A DNA stretch of 64,000 bases from Silene conica (Eukaryota > Streptophyta > Magnoliopsida > Caryophyllales > Caryophyllaceae): the NCBI GenBank assembly GCA_029255685.2, contig CM055313.2, positions 77,602,641 through 77,666,640 on the forward strand, read 5' to 3'. Below are positions 24,447 to 36,131 of the stretch, one piece after another. Position 1 is the first letter of the stretch. Every line of letters starts with the position of its first letter. The notes under the pieces are model-generated. The model saw nothing but the letters and a program-made list of their open reading frames with translations, had not been told where the DNA came from and did not search any database. A program made the translations under genes and the position numbers.

Positions 24447-27400
24447 TTAGAATAATATTTTATCCTGATAGATATCCAATGCATCAATGACTTTCTGTAA
24501 GAACAACTTTCTGTGAAGCCGGTACCTGTGATCAATAACAATAAACAAAGCAACAATATGTTAATAATTTGAGTCGTAAAAATAACTCTATATGGTGGAG
24601 TACCATTGGCGTATCCAAAGGGGTGCGGTGGATGCACCTGCATCCCCCTTTTTTAATTTATGTACATTTTAGTTTCATAAAGAATTAGAAAATCTTTAGT
24701 GGTGTAGTGGTTTGTTGGTTATTTTTTAATCAAGTAGTCTCAGGTTCGACTCCCATGACAATCAATATTTTGCACTTTACCCTTTGATTTATTATTGATT
24801 TATTACAGTTATGTTACAATATTGTCTTTATTATTAGATACTTTTTTTTAGGGAAATCTTAAAGGAAAGTGTAATATTATTGGGTTGTATCTTTATTTAT
24901 TATACTTACAGCCTGTCATTTTTTCATAGTAAATAACAACTATTTCGATATACTCACGAATTTTTGTTTTACTTATATCTACTCAAAATTGTTTTACTTA
25001 TATCTACTCAAAATTTTATGGACTAAGTTTTATTTTAATGAAGTGTTTTACTTTAACCTCACAATTATTTTAGTGTTTAAATTTTAGTCCTCGTCGCCGG
25101 AATCATCGTTGAATTTTCGCTTCCCCTACGTTAAAATCCTAGATACGCCACTGTGGAGTACCCAAAATGGTGCAAAAAATATTTACTCTTTTTTATTTGT
25201 ACATAAAAATGCACTTATATGTTATTCCTTTTATCATTTGTGGCAAACACTATCAACTCCAAAATATAAATTCGAGCGGATTTTAACGCGTTTTGTACTT
25301 GTGTGCATATTGCACAAGAAAAATGTTTGCTTAAAAGGATTTAGTGATGTATCTATGAGAGCTGTGTTACTTTTTCCGTTTAATTTTCCCGTTAAGAGGA
25401 TGTCCGCAAGTCTCACTACTTTTTGTAACAAAAGTCACAAATCTACGGTAGGCTTTTTACATGATTAGGCCTTAGGAAATTTTTGTGAATTGTAATGAAC
25501 GCAATGCAGTTTGAAAGTTTGGCCATCTCAAAGAATAAGAGAAGTGGTTTCTAGTAATTTTCTGAAATAGGCAATTTAGAACAATTATTTAACGAAATAG
25601 GTTACTTTTCAAATTAATTACCGAAAATGGGTCCACGTCATCACCGAAGCTAGGTTCGTTTTCAAGTCGCTTGCCCGGACGACGACCAAATGTAAGTTGT
25701 ATACTTATCAAAAAACGAGGCTAAAAATGCTGTCAGAGTCAAATCGCCATGGGGGAGAGCGATTTGGCATGCAGTACAAGCTGAAAGTTTGTTTTTGATA
25801 CAGAGTAAAAACGCTCTGTGGGGGGGCGATTTGTCTGTGAACAAAGAAGATGGCTGTTGGCCTGTTGCTGGTTACTCGACACCAAATCGCTCACCGACTG
25901 AGCGGCTACAGCTTTTTTTGTTTTTTTTTTAGTTTCATTCAATATGGGTTTGGGTTGCTAAGGGTCAAGTCGCTCTCCGGGTGGGCGACTTGATTCTGAC
26001 CACAGGTTCGGAAAACCCAATCCTACGTGTACCCATTTTCGGTAATTAATTTGAAAAGCAACCTATTTCGTTAAATAATCGTTCTAAATTGCCTATTTCT
26101 GAAAATTACTCAGTGGTTTCGGTAATATCTTCAAATGTAAACGGAGTTTACAGTGTAAACTTAGTTAACTTTATATTAACATAGGAACTATTTCCATACT
26201 ATCATGAGTAGTGACAGAATGCCACGGGCAGAGGTAAACCAAAAAATTGAAATTTTAGTCAAAATTTTCGATTTTTTTCCTATTTACTCGATTGCATTAA
26301 TAGTCCCACCCCCTTCAAATTTTAGCTCCCCTAACTTCAAATCTTATTAGTTCCGCCGCTTATCATGAATATCATCTTAAAAATTGTACCTACTTAATTC
26401 CGTGGATCAAATACTGGTAACAAATACTCCCTCCATTCCACATGTTCTTCCCATTTATTTTTTCAGTCTTCAAGGCAGTACTTTGACCGTGCTTTAGTAT
26501 AGCTGAATGTTATAGTTTTTTGTTGAAATTGTAATTTTATAAAAGATCTTTTGATAACAAATGTATAATATGAAAATCACATTACGACATTTTATACTTC
26601 TCGGGAATTAATGGTCAAAGTTTATGAACTTTGAGCCCCAAAAAGTAATTGGGAAGAACATAGTGGAATAGAGGGAGTATCATAGTGCAGTGACCAAAAG
26701 ATGAACTTTTCAAAATCACTGGGAATGACAAAAGAATTATGTGAATAATACTTGTAAGGTGATTAAAATGTTCTTCCAGGGATGACGAGATGAGTTGCAT
26801 GAAGCTAAAAGCAATAATAGATTGTGAACAAACATACTTGATAGCAGCTTCGAGTGTTCTCCGAGCATCTGGTGTTGAAGCTGTTGAACAAAATAAAATA
26901 AATGAATATTTTTTAGGTGTTGACCAGGTTAATTGGAATATTTGAAACTTTAGCTTCTTAACTATAACAACAATAAAAACATTACCCCATTGCCTGAAGG
27001 ACTCCGAAATAGCGGGATAGGGAGGGGTGGGGGTCAGAAGGACACAAGTCACACACCTTTACCCAATGCCAACCACCAAGTCACCAACCAATGTTAAGAG
27101 GTTGTTCAGGATGGCCCATAACTAAAATTGTGATTGCTACTTCACAATAACAAAAACAAAAAATACCAATTTAGTGAGCCATTTTGTTTTATTCAATCAT
27201 AATCCAGAACCTTGAATCGTTCGTTCCATGGAATGATGGGATAAAACTTGGGTCCTGAACTGAACAAAAAATTCATAGCTAAGTTCCTTGTTTAGACCTT
27301 CACTTGAAGATAATTGATTGATGTTTGAACAAACTCTGACTAATAGTCTAATACTTGGCCAATACATGACCTATTCAACTTACATGACCCACACATAACA

Positions 27401-30400
27401 CTGAACATGCCACTGTGCGATTCTCAACCACGACCGGAATAGATTACACACAAAAAATTCTAGGCTCTCACAGAAAAAACATTACTTTTATAAGATAGGA
27501 GAAAAATATTTTTAAAATTGATGCGAATATAAGATATAATCGGAACAGAACATCACCTAGAATCCGTTCATCCTGCTTAGATGTTGTGGGATATCTGAAA
27601 AGAATTTCATGGCATTGTTGTTGTAACTCCTTTGCTGCCTTTCTCTCCTCACTAGGAATTGGAGGAACATCTCTATCGGACCAAGTAGGCAATGTTCTAG
27701 CGGCTGCAATTACTGCTCCATCAACAAAATTACCCCCATCTACAGCTATTTCACCTGCACAAAGAGGGAATTAACAGATTTAAGAATGTAGAAAAATGTG
27801 AGGTATCATTATAGATTTACAGTTCCATTAAAAACAAACACAAAAAAATGAGTGTAGTATCTTACTATTATGATAATATTCTGTTGGAAGACCAGTTATG
27901 TTGAACACAGACAAAAATGTCTCCAGATGAATCCTTGAATCTCCGGTGAAGGAGATCACATCCCAAGGGTTCTGAAGACAAAATTACAGAAAACTGTAAA
28001 ATATGATAATGAAAAAGAAAGATAGTTTGCTTTGTAAATGCACTCATTATTTTTGCACTACATGAACCACACAAAGAGTCTTCGTGATATGTTATTTTGA
28101 CACTTTTTAGCTGTGTATTGCGTTTCACTACTCCGACCTTCCAACAAGACATGACATACAACACTTCATTTCAGTCCAAAAAATGAAACTTTTCGCAAAA
28201 TCACTGTGTTCAAGACTTGACATCATGTCACATCCAACACTTGCAGCCAGTTAAACTGTTTCCACACACTACAAAACATCAGTCTCGATCATGACCCTGC
28301 AATAATCAAGCTCTTTTACACTTGTTTTAAAACATAAGTATAATCACAAAAAGCATGATGATCTAAGAGTTGTAAGTAAAAAGGTCTGCGGAAAAAAATA
28401 CGAAATCGAAAGTTCAAACCCTATTGCACAATTTATTTTCTTTTCTGCCCTTAACTTATGATAGGTTGGACAGAAAATGATCTAATTGTGTCTCCTAGTA
28501 TGAATCGACTGACATTGTCACGTCTTGACAAAAAAATTCTAAGAAATGATTATGTAAACAAGAACATCAGTTATTCATACATCCAACAGTTACAGTCAGG
28601 TCAAATAATGGAAAACCAAAGTAAGGAGAAACTGAATTTCACTAAGTGAAAAAAGAAAACATACTGAAATTGATAGCTGATGTAACAAACAACTTATGGT
28701 ATAATTCGTATGGTATTTGACAAATAAAGAAAAGAAAGCTTCAGAGTTCAGACACAATGATATTGATCCCAGAAATTACCACATGTGAGGAGAATCCATA
28801 TTGCTGCATAAGCATTTTATTCTGCTGTCCATTCATGTAGTTCACAGTCATCTGAGGGGATTTAAAACATAAGTATAAGCACAAAAAAGCATTTTACGGA
28901 GAATTTGTATCCGCAAAGTAAATATGGCATAGCTATCTACAACTTTACTCATAGTAATAATAGAAACATAGAATCTATTCCATTACTGAACACAACTTAT
29001 TTGAACATATAGAATACTGATTAAAAAAATTGGAGTAAGACAGTCTCACAGTGAGCGAATAACCATTTAACCTGAACCTTAAAAACTAATCCCAGAACCA
29101 CAATGACTCCTTTTCAATTAATTGATGACCGAACTTTGTGTCATTCTATATCAAGAGAGAGAAAAGTAAAAAAATAGCCTTAAACAGTGAAACGTCCAAT
29201 CGAATGTTTTTTGAAAAGGGAGGGGTAGAAGTGTGTATATTTAACCAAAACTAGAAGCATAATCCGAAATTTATTCGTTCCTCCGTGGCTGATTGCCTTC
29301 CTTCGTCTAAAAATACACTTTTAATTACCATCAAGGGCATAAGCTTAAAGTGTGATCCTCTATCTAACAATATGCCAAACTTTATCATCTGGTTTAATTT
29401 GATACAAGTGTCAGTAAAAAAACACACAACTTTTCCAATAGTCCGGATAATCTATCAGCAGCGTCCTACCATTTAAACATCTCCCAGCAAGATCTGTTTT
29501 CTGCAACTCTAAAAGAATTGTACAAATAAAGACTTTACCTCCTCCCCTTTATTAATCTTCTGCCCAGGATTAATCATAACTTCAAGCATTCTATCTTTAA
29601 AGCGCCAGTGGAAGAAACAATTTGGCTGAAAAGAATGATTTAACATGTCTGCACAATATAAGCACACATCTCAAATTAAAAGCAAGATAACTAACAAAAT
29701 AAAGTATTCACAGAAGAAAGTGTATCATTTTTTAATTTTTCTATTCTTTCGTATGTCAGCTGATGATTAACATAAACATCAGTCTGAAATCATAACAAAA
29801 CCTTAGTGACTCAGGTAGCTAACATGAATAAACATGTGAGCCGACATTGTGTGATGGGAGATCAATAAATGAGAGACAGGAAAATATGATAGTAAAATGG
29901 AGCAAGAATGCAAGATAGGCAAGTGTGACAAGAAGAAGGAGAAAAAGCACCAAAAACCGAGGAAAGCCTTTTGAGTGAGCTGTAAAGATATCTAAGATTC
30001 TAAACTGTAAAAGTGGAGATTTAAGTGTGAAGGGAATTTTGATTAAAAAGTAATGCAAAGCATTGGGGAAGATAACAAAGAAGAAATTCAACTGAATAAA
30101 AGAAGTTAAACAAGTAAGCAAATGAAATACAAATAAGGATAATTTGTGAGAAACTACCTTACATTTATGTCCATTTGTGAACAACTACCTTACTTTGTTT
30201 TTCTTGTTAAAAACTACCTTTCATTTTATTTTTTTGTTAAAAACTACCTAAAAAAAGTTTCGAGGCCAATTTCTATTTATTATTGGTTTCACATGTGTGA
30301 TTTCTCTAAATTTTCATTCTTATTTTGTCGTTAAACTTGATATTCAAGTTTATCCTTCTTATCTAAAGTTCTAAACGAAAGGGAATTCTTGCCATTAGCT

Positions 30401-33400
30401 TCAATTTCTTTGTTTAAGCATGTGGAATAATTGCTCCAGATGATGAACATGGGCTAAATCGTATGAACTCTATGCTATTCGTGAATAAGAATGAAATTTA
30501 GAGAACTCACACGTGTGAAATCCAACTCATAAATAGAAATTGATCTCAAAACTTTTTTTTAAGGTAGTTTTTAACAAAAAATTAAAATAAAAGGTAGTTT
30601 TTAACAAAAAAAAAAAAAGTAAGGTAGTTGTTCACAAATGGACATAAATATAAGGTAGCTTCTCACAAATTATCCTAAAAATAATAAATAATAACAAGAC
30701 AGGGTCAAACTCATTGTCCACCCAAATTCTCATGATCCACTTCCCCTCTGGAACGTCATATATAGTGTTCAATCCCATGTAAACTCATTTGTTAGCATCA
30801 CCCTTATTTATGTTTTATTTGATCTTATCCTACCCTTTTCAATCTTATAACTTGCCCTTTTTTCACATTCTCATAACTAGTGCCCCATTCACGTATCACC
30901 TGGCCAAACCATCATCGATGATTTTCCTTCATCTCATCTTCACTAGATGCAACGCCTACTTTCTCTCTAAGCCCCTGATAATGTATGAGTGCAATATTTT
31001 CTGTGCCAGCTTTATATTAAATTTCATATCGAATATTCGAATCTAAATTTGCAACAAAAAGTTTGAACTTTCTGTTCATAAAGCCAATCAAGACATTTTT
31101 AATCATTTATAGAATATATTCCAGACAAGCTTTGTTCCCACAGCACTTTTGGGCTGCCAACATAACAGAAGCAGTTCTTTTGATGACAACAGTTCTCAGC
31201 AAATATAGGCTAAAGGGTAAGACGCCCAATGCACCAATAGAAGGATAATAAGTTCCTTAAATGGTTGTGACTATGTTTGTAGGCATGAAACGGGAGATAG
31301 TTTGGGAACTAAATGCCGTGGAGCATGTGATAATAAATTCTTAACATGGAATTAAGTCTAGTTGGCGACACCACAACACGACAAATATAGTAGGATTTAC
31401 AACGTCCATACTATTTTTTATGTATTAGTATTGTATTAGATTATTCGTACAGTGATCACAAATTTGAGTCCCTATTGGCCATATATGTGTTGCAACAACC
31501 AAGATTTAAGATCATGATTTCTAAAGCAGTTGCACATAGTGATTTGTGTCACCTAAGATGGACAATTTACAGGCTAAGTCAACAAGTAGTAAGGCAAAAT
31601 CATTGTTAAAACAATCCAACAAAACAATAGAGGTTGCACTTGCATCCATGATTCCATGCATTAACAACATTTTTTTGCCTCTACAAAAAAAAAGCAAGGA
31701 TGTGTTTGCCATTTGAATTTTGAAGTCAAATGCTATATATACAAAATACAATAATCAAGTGGATTATGAACTCCAATGGTTTAAAATCTAGCCCGAGCTT
31801 ATAGCGACAAGCTTGGAAAGGTTTTGAACATTACCATGACCATATTTATGGCATAACCGCATAACAACCAAGATCGGGCTGGTTCAATCAAAGTTGAAAC
31901 TGGGAGTTAATATCATGCCTTTACACTAAGGCAATGATGACAATATGAATAGTTTATTATTGGAGAACATTACGGCTTAAAACTTGACTCGAGTTCGACC
32001 ACAAAGCATGTATTCTTGGAATTCTTCAAGAATCTAGACAAATTTTTAAGCTAAGAGGAATAGCAATTAAAAGAGGTCTTCAACTCACCAGCATAAGGAA
32101 CCAACATGTTTGTGTCCTGAACTAGGGCACCAATCCTTAACTGCATATTTATGCATCGCGATTGTGCGATACCAACAGCCCACATAAATCGTTCAGGCTC
32201 ACGTGCCAAACGCTTTATTTTTAGTGGCGCAGCAGAGTGCTGAAGAAGATTAACTTATTAGGAAAGAGAACGAATGCATAAATAACTACATGTAGCGGTA
32301 AGCAAGTAATAAAATTACCATAAAAGTTTTGGAAGGGAGAAAGACAAAGTACCCAGTTCTTTTCCCAGAATTCTAAAGCACGGTGTTGTTGTTCTCTCAT
32401 CAATAATTCCAGACTTTCATCCTGCAACTCCAGTAGATCTTCCTGTGACAAGTAAAAGGCCTATAAGATTACTGTTTATTACAGCAAAACCCATGTTTAT
32501 CTAGGACAGTGCATTAGCAAGATTAACTGTTCAGTCAGGATCCCAGCTTAAAGTAGCACATCTTTCGCAGTATATGAGCAAGACAGAAACGAGAAAGTCT
32601 CAGAAACATCCACTTTCTCAAAGGACGGGGCATCTATTGATACGGGCATATGGCTATGTTGCTTTCTCCACACACTGCTTATAATAATCCCTATCAACCC
32701 GATTCCAAACACAATGGCCTACAACAAATTTCGTATGATTTTGTTCCAAAAACAATTACTTACAAATCATGGTGCCAAAACTCGTCCATCACATTTTGTA
32801 AAGAGGTATTTAATCAGTTGTTGCATTAATTGTGCCACTACTTTAACAATATTTTAGCGACTAACATCTACAAACCCCATTACTTTTTGGAAAAGGAAGG
32901 GAAGAGAGATGCTACTAACATGAGAATCTATCAAAATTTGGATTTTTATATAGAAGTACTAGTAATCGGTTAATTAGATTACTGCCGCATAGGACGGGAC
33001 TCGTTAAGTGCGCCTGCATCTTCGCAAAGATACTCCAATTGTGACCGATATACTAATTTTGTATTAGTACTCACAAAGTCGCAAGATATTCCCATCATGG
33101 ACTGGTTGATACTGAAAATACGTAATACGCATCCCTTGCACCGTCAAACTATTTTACATAGCCGGACTAACAGTAGTAATCCTACTGTACAGAATGCTGC
33201 TGGGGAATTCGCAAAACAATAATAGAATACATGGCTAATGCGGAAGTGCGGACATCTGTTTGAAGCAATCAAAAACATAGCTAAGATATGGAAAACTATT
33301 ACAAAAGCCAGACTAAAACCTGGTTAAGTTAATTGCTGACATTTGTCTACAGCAATCAAGTGTTACAATGGTCAATCATGGAAAATTGACTTCTTTCGTC

Positions 33401-35884
33401 AGGTAATGGGTTTGGAAGAATTAATTAAAAGATAATGCTTCACAAACGCGTGCTTTAATAGGTAAGTAATGTTTGACAACTGATGTTATTATAAAAAGAA
33501 AAGGAGTAATTGTTCTCAGATTGTAAAAAAATATGGATATGAGTGTGTCTATAATGAGACTTGTGGATGCAGATGAATGTGAACAAGTCTAACTGAAAAG
33601 CACTTGTGACACTTACAAAGTACTCGATCCCATTCATATAATCCCCATTTGAATTCAACAGTCAGTCAATGTCAACAGATTGACGGACTGACCACTGATT
33701 TCTCAAAAATATACATGGATGTACAATGTCAAAACATACTCCCCAAGTCCCCAACTTTGACCATTTACTGGAGTAGATGATTGCAAATTGTACTGAAAAT
33801 AAAAAACACTGAACTAAAATCTCAGAATACCAAATGTAACTAGAAAAAATAAAGGACATTTCTCACAAGTTCATAATCAAACCTCTGTTGCCAGAAGCAA
33901 GCTAGTGCACTCATCAATGCTTGGCAAGAAGTCACCATACAACTGCCAGAAGTTATCCTCCTGATCGAAAGCATACAATAGTAGGCATGCAAACCTCAAG
34001 TCCCAATCTGTCTGTCAGAAAAAAAAAACAAATAGCCATGGCAATTAGCAGTGTACTCGAAGAGTAACATAAAAGCCTAAATAAATTATAGGATACCAAT
34101 GAGCAAGGCTATTAACCAAAAATACCTCTGGATTTGTTGAATTTATGATATCAAATATGGGATGGCCAATAGGTATAATATCTGGAAAGAACATCCATGG
34201 AAGTTTCTTACTGATTGTTAACGTAAGCTCCAGTGGTATCTCCATTATCATCTGTCAATTGTCAAAGGCCAAGTGCAGACTGTTTATATCAATAAATATG
34301 TGTTGCACAAATGCATGATTCCTTGATTTCAAAATATCATCACTTCATTGTAAAACTCTATTAATTTCAATTAGCGGGTTAAAAGCCTCTTTTCAGAAAA
34401 ATGACAGTTAAGTTCTTAATTTTATGTTCTAAGTGATAGATGAACCATCTCAACCAAAACCTTTGGTTGAGATGGTTCATCTATCATGGTATCAGAAGCC
34501 AGTGTGACCGAAGGTCACGGGTTCGAATCCTGGCAACCTCAAAACCCCTCGAAAACTCACGAAGTGGAAACCCAGCACACGGTATGGGGCGCCTCCTGTG
34601 CAAACTAACCACTCTTCAAGCCCAACGGGCATTTGAGTGAGGGAGCGTAATAGGAATATTAATAATAGTTGGGCCTCAACTATCACCTTAAGGTTTTGGT
34701 TGAGATGGTTCATCTATCACTAAGTAGCCTCCGAACCAAACTCGGCCAACTTACAATTGTAGCATTGGTGCTGTTACTATTCTAGACTTTGAGATCAAAA
34801 GCTCGGTCTCTCCCCAAACACAGAGATAATCCACCAATAAACAGGTGGCATCCCCTCCAACAAGTCACTAAGAGACTGAACACAGTTTAGACAGCAACTA
34901 CAAGTTGAAACATAGAGCTAAATGCAATTAAAAGTCTTTTATAGTCCTGTCCTCACAATGTTGCAAGATCTTGGAAAACTTCAGAACCAAAGTCAGAAAA
35001 CGCTCACTCAATAGGATACTAAAACAATTGATTTTGAATGCACGACACTAATCTAAACCCTAAACATCCGTTGCTTTCATTTTAGAGGAATATTAATGCA
35101 TTGTATTTCAAATGACGGTTTCCCTCAATCCGCCCCTGTGTCCCCCTCCCCCGAATACCTCCATCCAAGCAAAAGAGTAGTGAAAAACATGAGAAAACCT
35201 GCAGAAGCAACAGAAAAACTGGGAAATAGAAAACATCTTACACGAGCCCGACGAAGGGGCTCAACATCTTTGGAAGCAAAAACTCCAAAGCCTCTAGGGC
35301 CTTCTTTGAATTCGACACCATAAGCTCTCAAACTTCGAGCAAATCCTATCTTGTAAAAATCCGGGTCTGCTAGCTCCACCTACATAATCCCACAAATTCC
35401 AAACCAGTGAAACAATACTCCCTTAGTCACAGTCATGCGTTCACATGTGATTAAAATACCCATCGAATTAAAAAAAAGTAAGTAAACAAATGATTTAGAC
35501 GGAGGGAGTATAATCCATATAATTCATATAACCCAACTTAATCGTCTTAAAAAAAGGTAAACAAATGATTGACACGGAGGTAGTACCTGCGAAGGAGTAT
35601 CGGAAATGTGGGAAGATTGAAGCAGCAGGGAAGAGGCGGAATTCGAAACAGCTTTGGTAGGTGTAACACTAGTATCAACATTGGAACCAAATGTTGAATT
35701 AAACGACTTTCTTATTGATAGGAAGCCATTGTTGAAGCTGTGCACCTGCAAATGTTAAGGATAATCAATGTACTGTAACAAAAACAAAGTATTTGTTGCG
35801 TATGTGTGGATTAAAGAGAAAGAATACCTGAGTATTTGGAGGGAAGCAATGAAGAGGATGGTAAAAAGAAGTGCACGAAGCCAT
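24447..35884 (-). CDS. PTAC14: PTAC14, plastid SET-domain protein
   Basis: Thirteen exons splice in frame to 485 aa (483 in Arabidopsis as I recall). They are 35884-35828, 35745-35587, 35379-35242, 34251-34126, 34011-33883, 32442-32353, 32239-32089, 29648-29539, 28851-28780, 27971-27866, 27754-27557, 26880-26838 and 24525-24447. PTAC14 is a subunit associated with the plastid-encoded RNA polymerase, needed for plastid transcription and chloroplast development. The first ~70 residues are Ser/Thr-rich and lack acids, as in a transit peptide. The SET domain starts at GFGVFASKD (102-110), has the DMLNHS motif (284-289) and ends with GEEMTVNY (318-325, Tyr325). The Rubisco-LSMT-type helical domain follows, with TLPTWSD and PPIPSEERKA, and the protein ends ALDIYQDKILF. 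Whether it has methyltransferase activity cannot be read from sequence. Introns 3, 7 and 12 contain transposons; all 24 splice sites are GT-AG. Confidence 0.94.
24604..25153. mobile_element. Non-autonomous hAT element in PTAC14 intron 12
   Basis: The ends CATTGGCGTATCC and CAGTGGCGTATCTAGG (the latter read inward) are flanked by perfect 8-bp TGGAGTAC copies at 24596-24603 and 25154-25161. It is related to the element at 12343-12812, and both contain a GGTTCGACTCC-like stretch inside. It starts about 80 bp upstream of the last PTAC14 exon. Confidence 0.87.
25552..26111. mobile_element. MULE-type TIR element in PTAC14 intron 12
   Basis: Inverted arms of about 80 bp run inward from TAGTAATTTTCTGAAATAGG and GAGTAATTTTCAGAAATAGG. 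Perfect 9-bp copies of AGTGGTTTC lie at 25543-25551 and 26112-26120. The core has two GC-rich, partly inverted segments and no coding capacity. Confidence 0.87.
26220..26362. mobile_element. Decayed hAT-like fragment
   Basis: GCCACGGGCAGAGG and AGTTCCGCCGCT resemble the GTGGCGGA-type ends of the two hAT elements in this window, and CCCCTAACTTC lies inside. No target duplication is visible. Confidence 0.35.
26427..26677. mobile_element. Stowaway-type MITE in PTAC14 intron 12
   Basis: The end CTCCCTCCATTCCACATGTT mirrors AACATAGTGGAATAGAGGGAG with few mismatches, and TA flanks both ends. It is 251 bp and ends 160 bp from exon 12. Confidence 0.85.
30137..30675. mobile_element. MULE-type TIR element in PTAC14 intron 7
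   Basis: Inverted arms of about 130 bp start GGATAATTTGTGAGAAACTA on the left and GGATAATTTGTGAGAAGCTA on the right (read inward). Each arm holds repeated AACTACCTT units. The flanking 9-mers TACAAATAA and TAAAAATAA match at 7 of 9 positions. It is non-coding. Confidence 0.75.
34434..34719 (+). mobile_element. TRIM retroelement with a fold-back 5' end, PTAC14 intron 3
   Basis: The 3' LTR, purine tract GAGTGAGGGAGCG and primer site TGGTATCAGAAGCC are as in the copy at 23536-23836. Instead of a 72-bp 5' LTR there is a 53-bp palindrome (34434-34487), which is the last ~25 bp of the LTR joined to its own inverse. CTAAG is duplicated at 34429-34433 and 34720-34724, so the odd end was there when it inserted. 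Confidence 0.85.
35418..35508. mobile_element. Short Stowaway-type MITE in PTAC14 intron 2
   Basis: CTCCCTTAGTCACAGTCATG is mirrored by AAATGATTTAGACGGAGGGAG, and TA lies on both sides. The element is only 91 bp. A partial repeat of its right end (AAACAAATGATTGACACGGAGG) follows at 35558-35580. Confidence 0.7.
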
Positions 35885-36131
35885 GGCAGCAATGTTAACT
35901 GTGATAAACTGAGGTACCAAACATTATCCGCATTATCACTCTTCACAAACTCATTTTTCCTTTTACCAGATTACCGTTTTCGAAACTGTTAAACCGCAAT
36001 TTTGATCCGTTAAAGTTTATTCCGTCATTTTTTTTAAATCGGTGTTTTTTCATATACGAATTTTACTCTTTCATATACGTTTTTTACAATTTTATCTTTG
36101 TTATTTTCCGCTTATATCAATTAATTTTTTT

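Noticed and set aside
34500-34530. tRNA-like GGTTCGAATCC motif
   Set aside because: It is the TRIM interior next to the primer-binding site. No acceptor stem or anticodon arm can be formed. The similar motif at 24750 lies in a hAT element.
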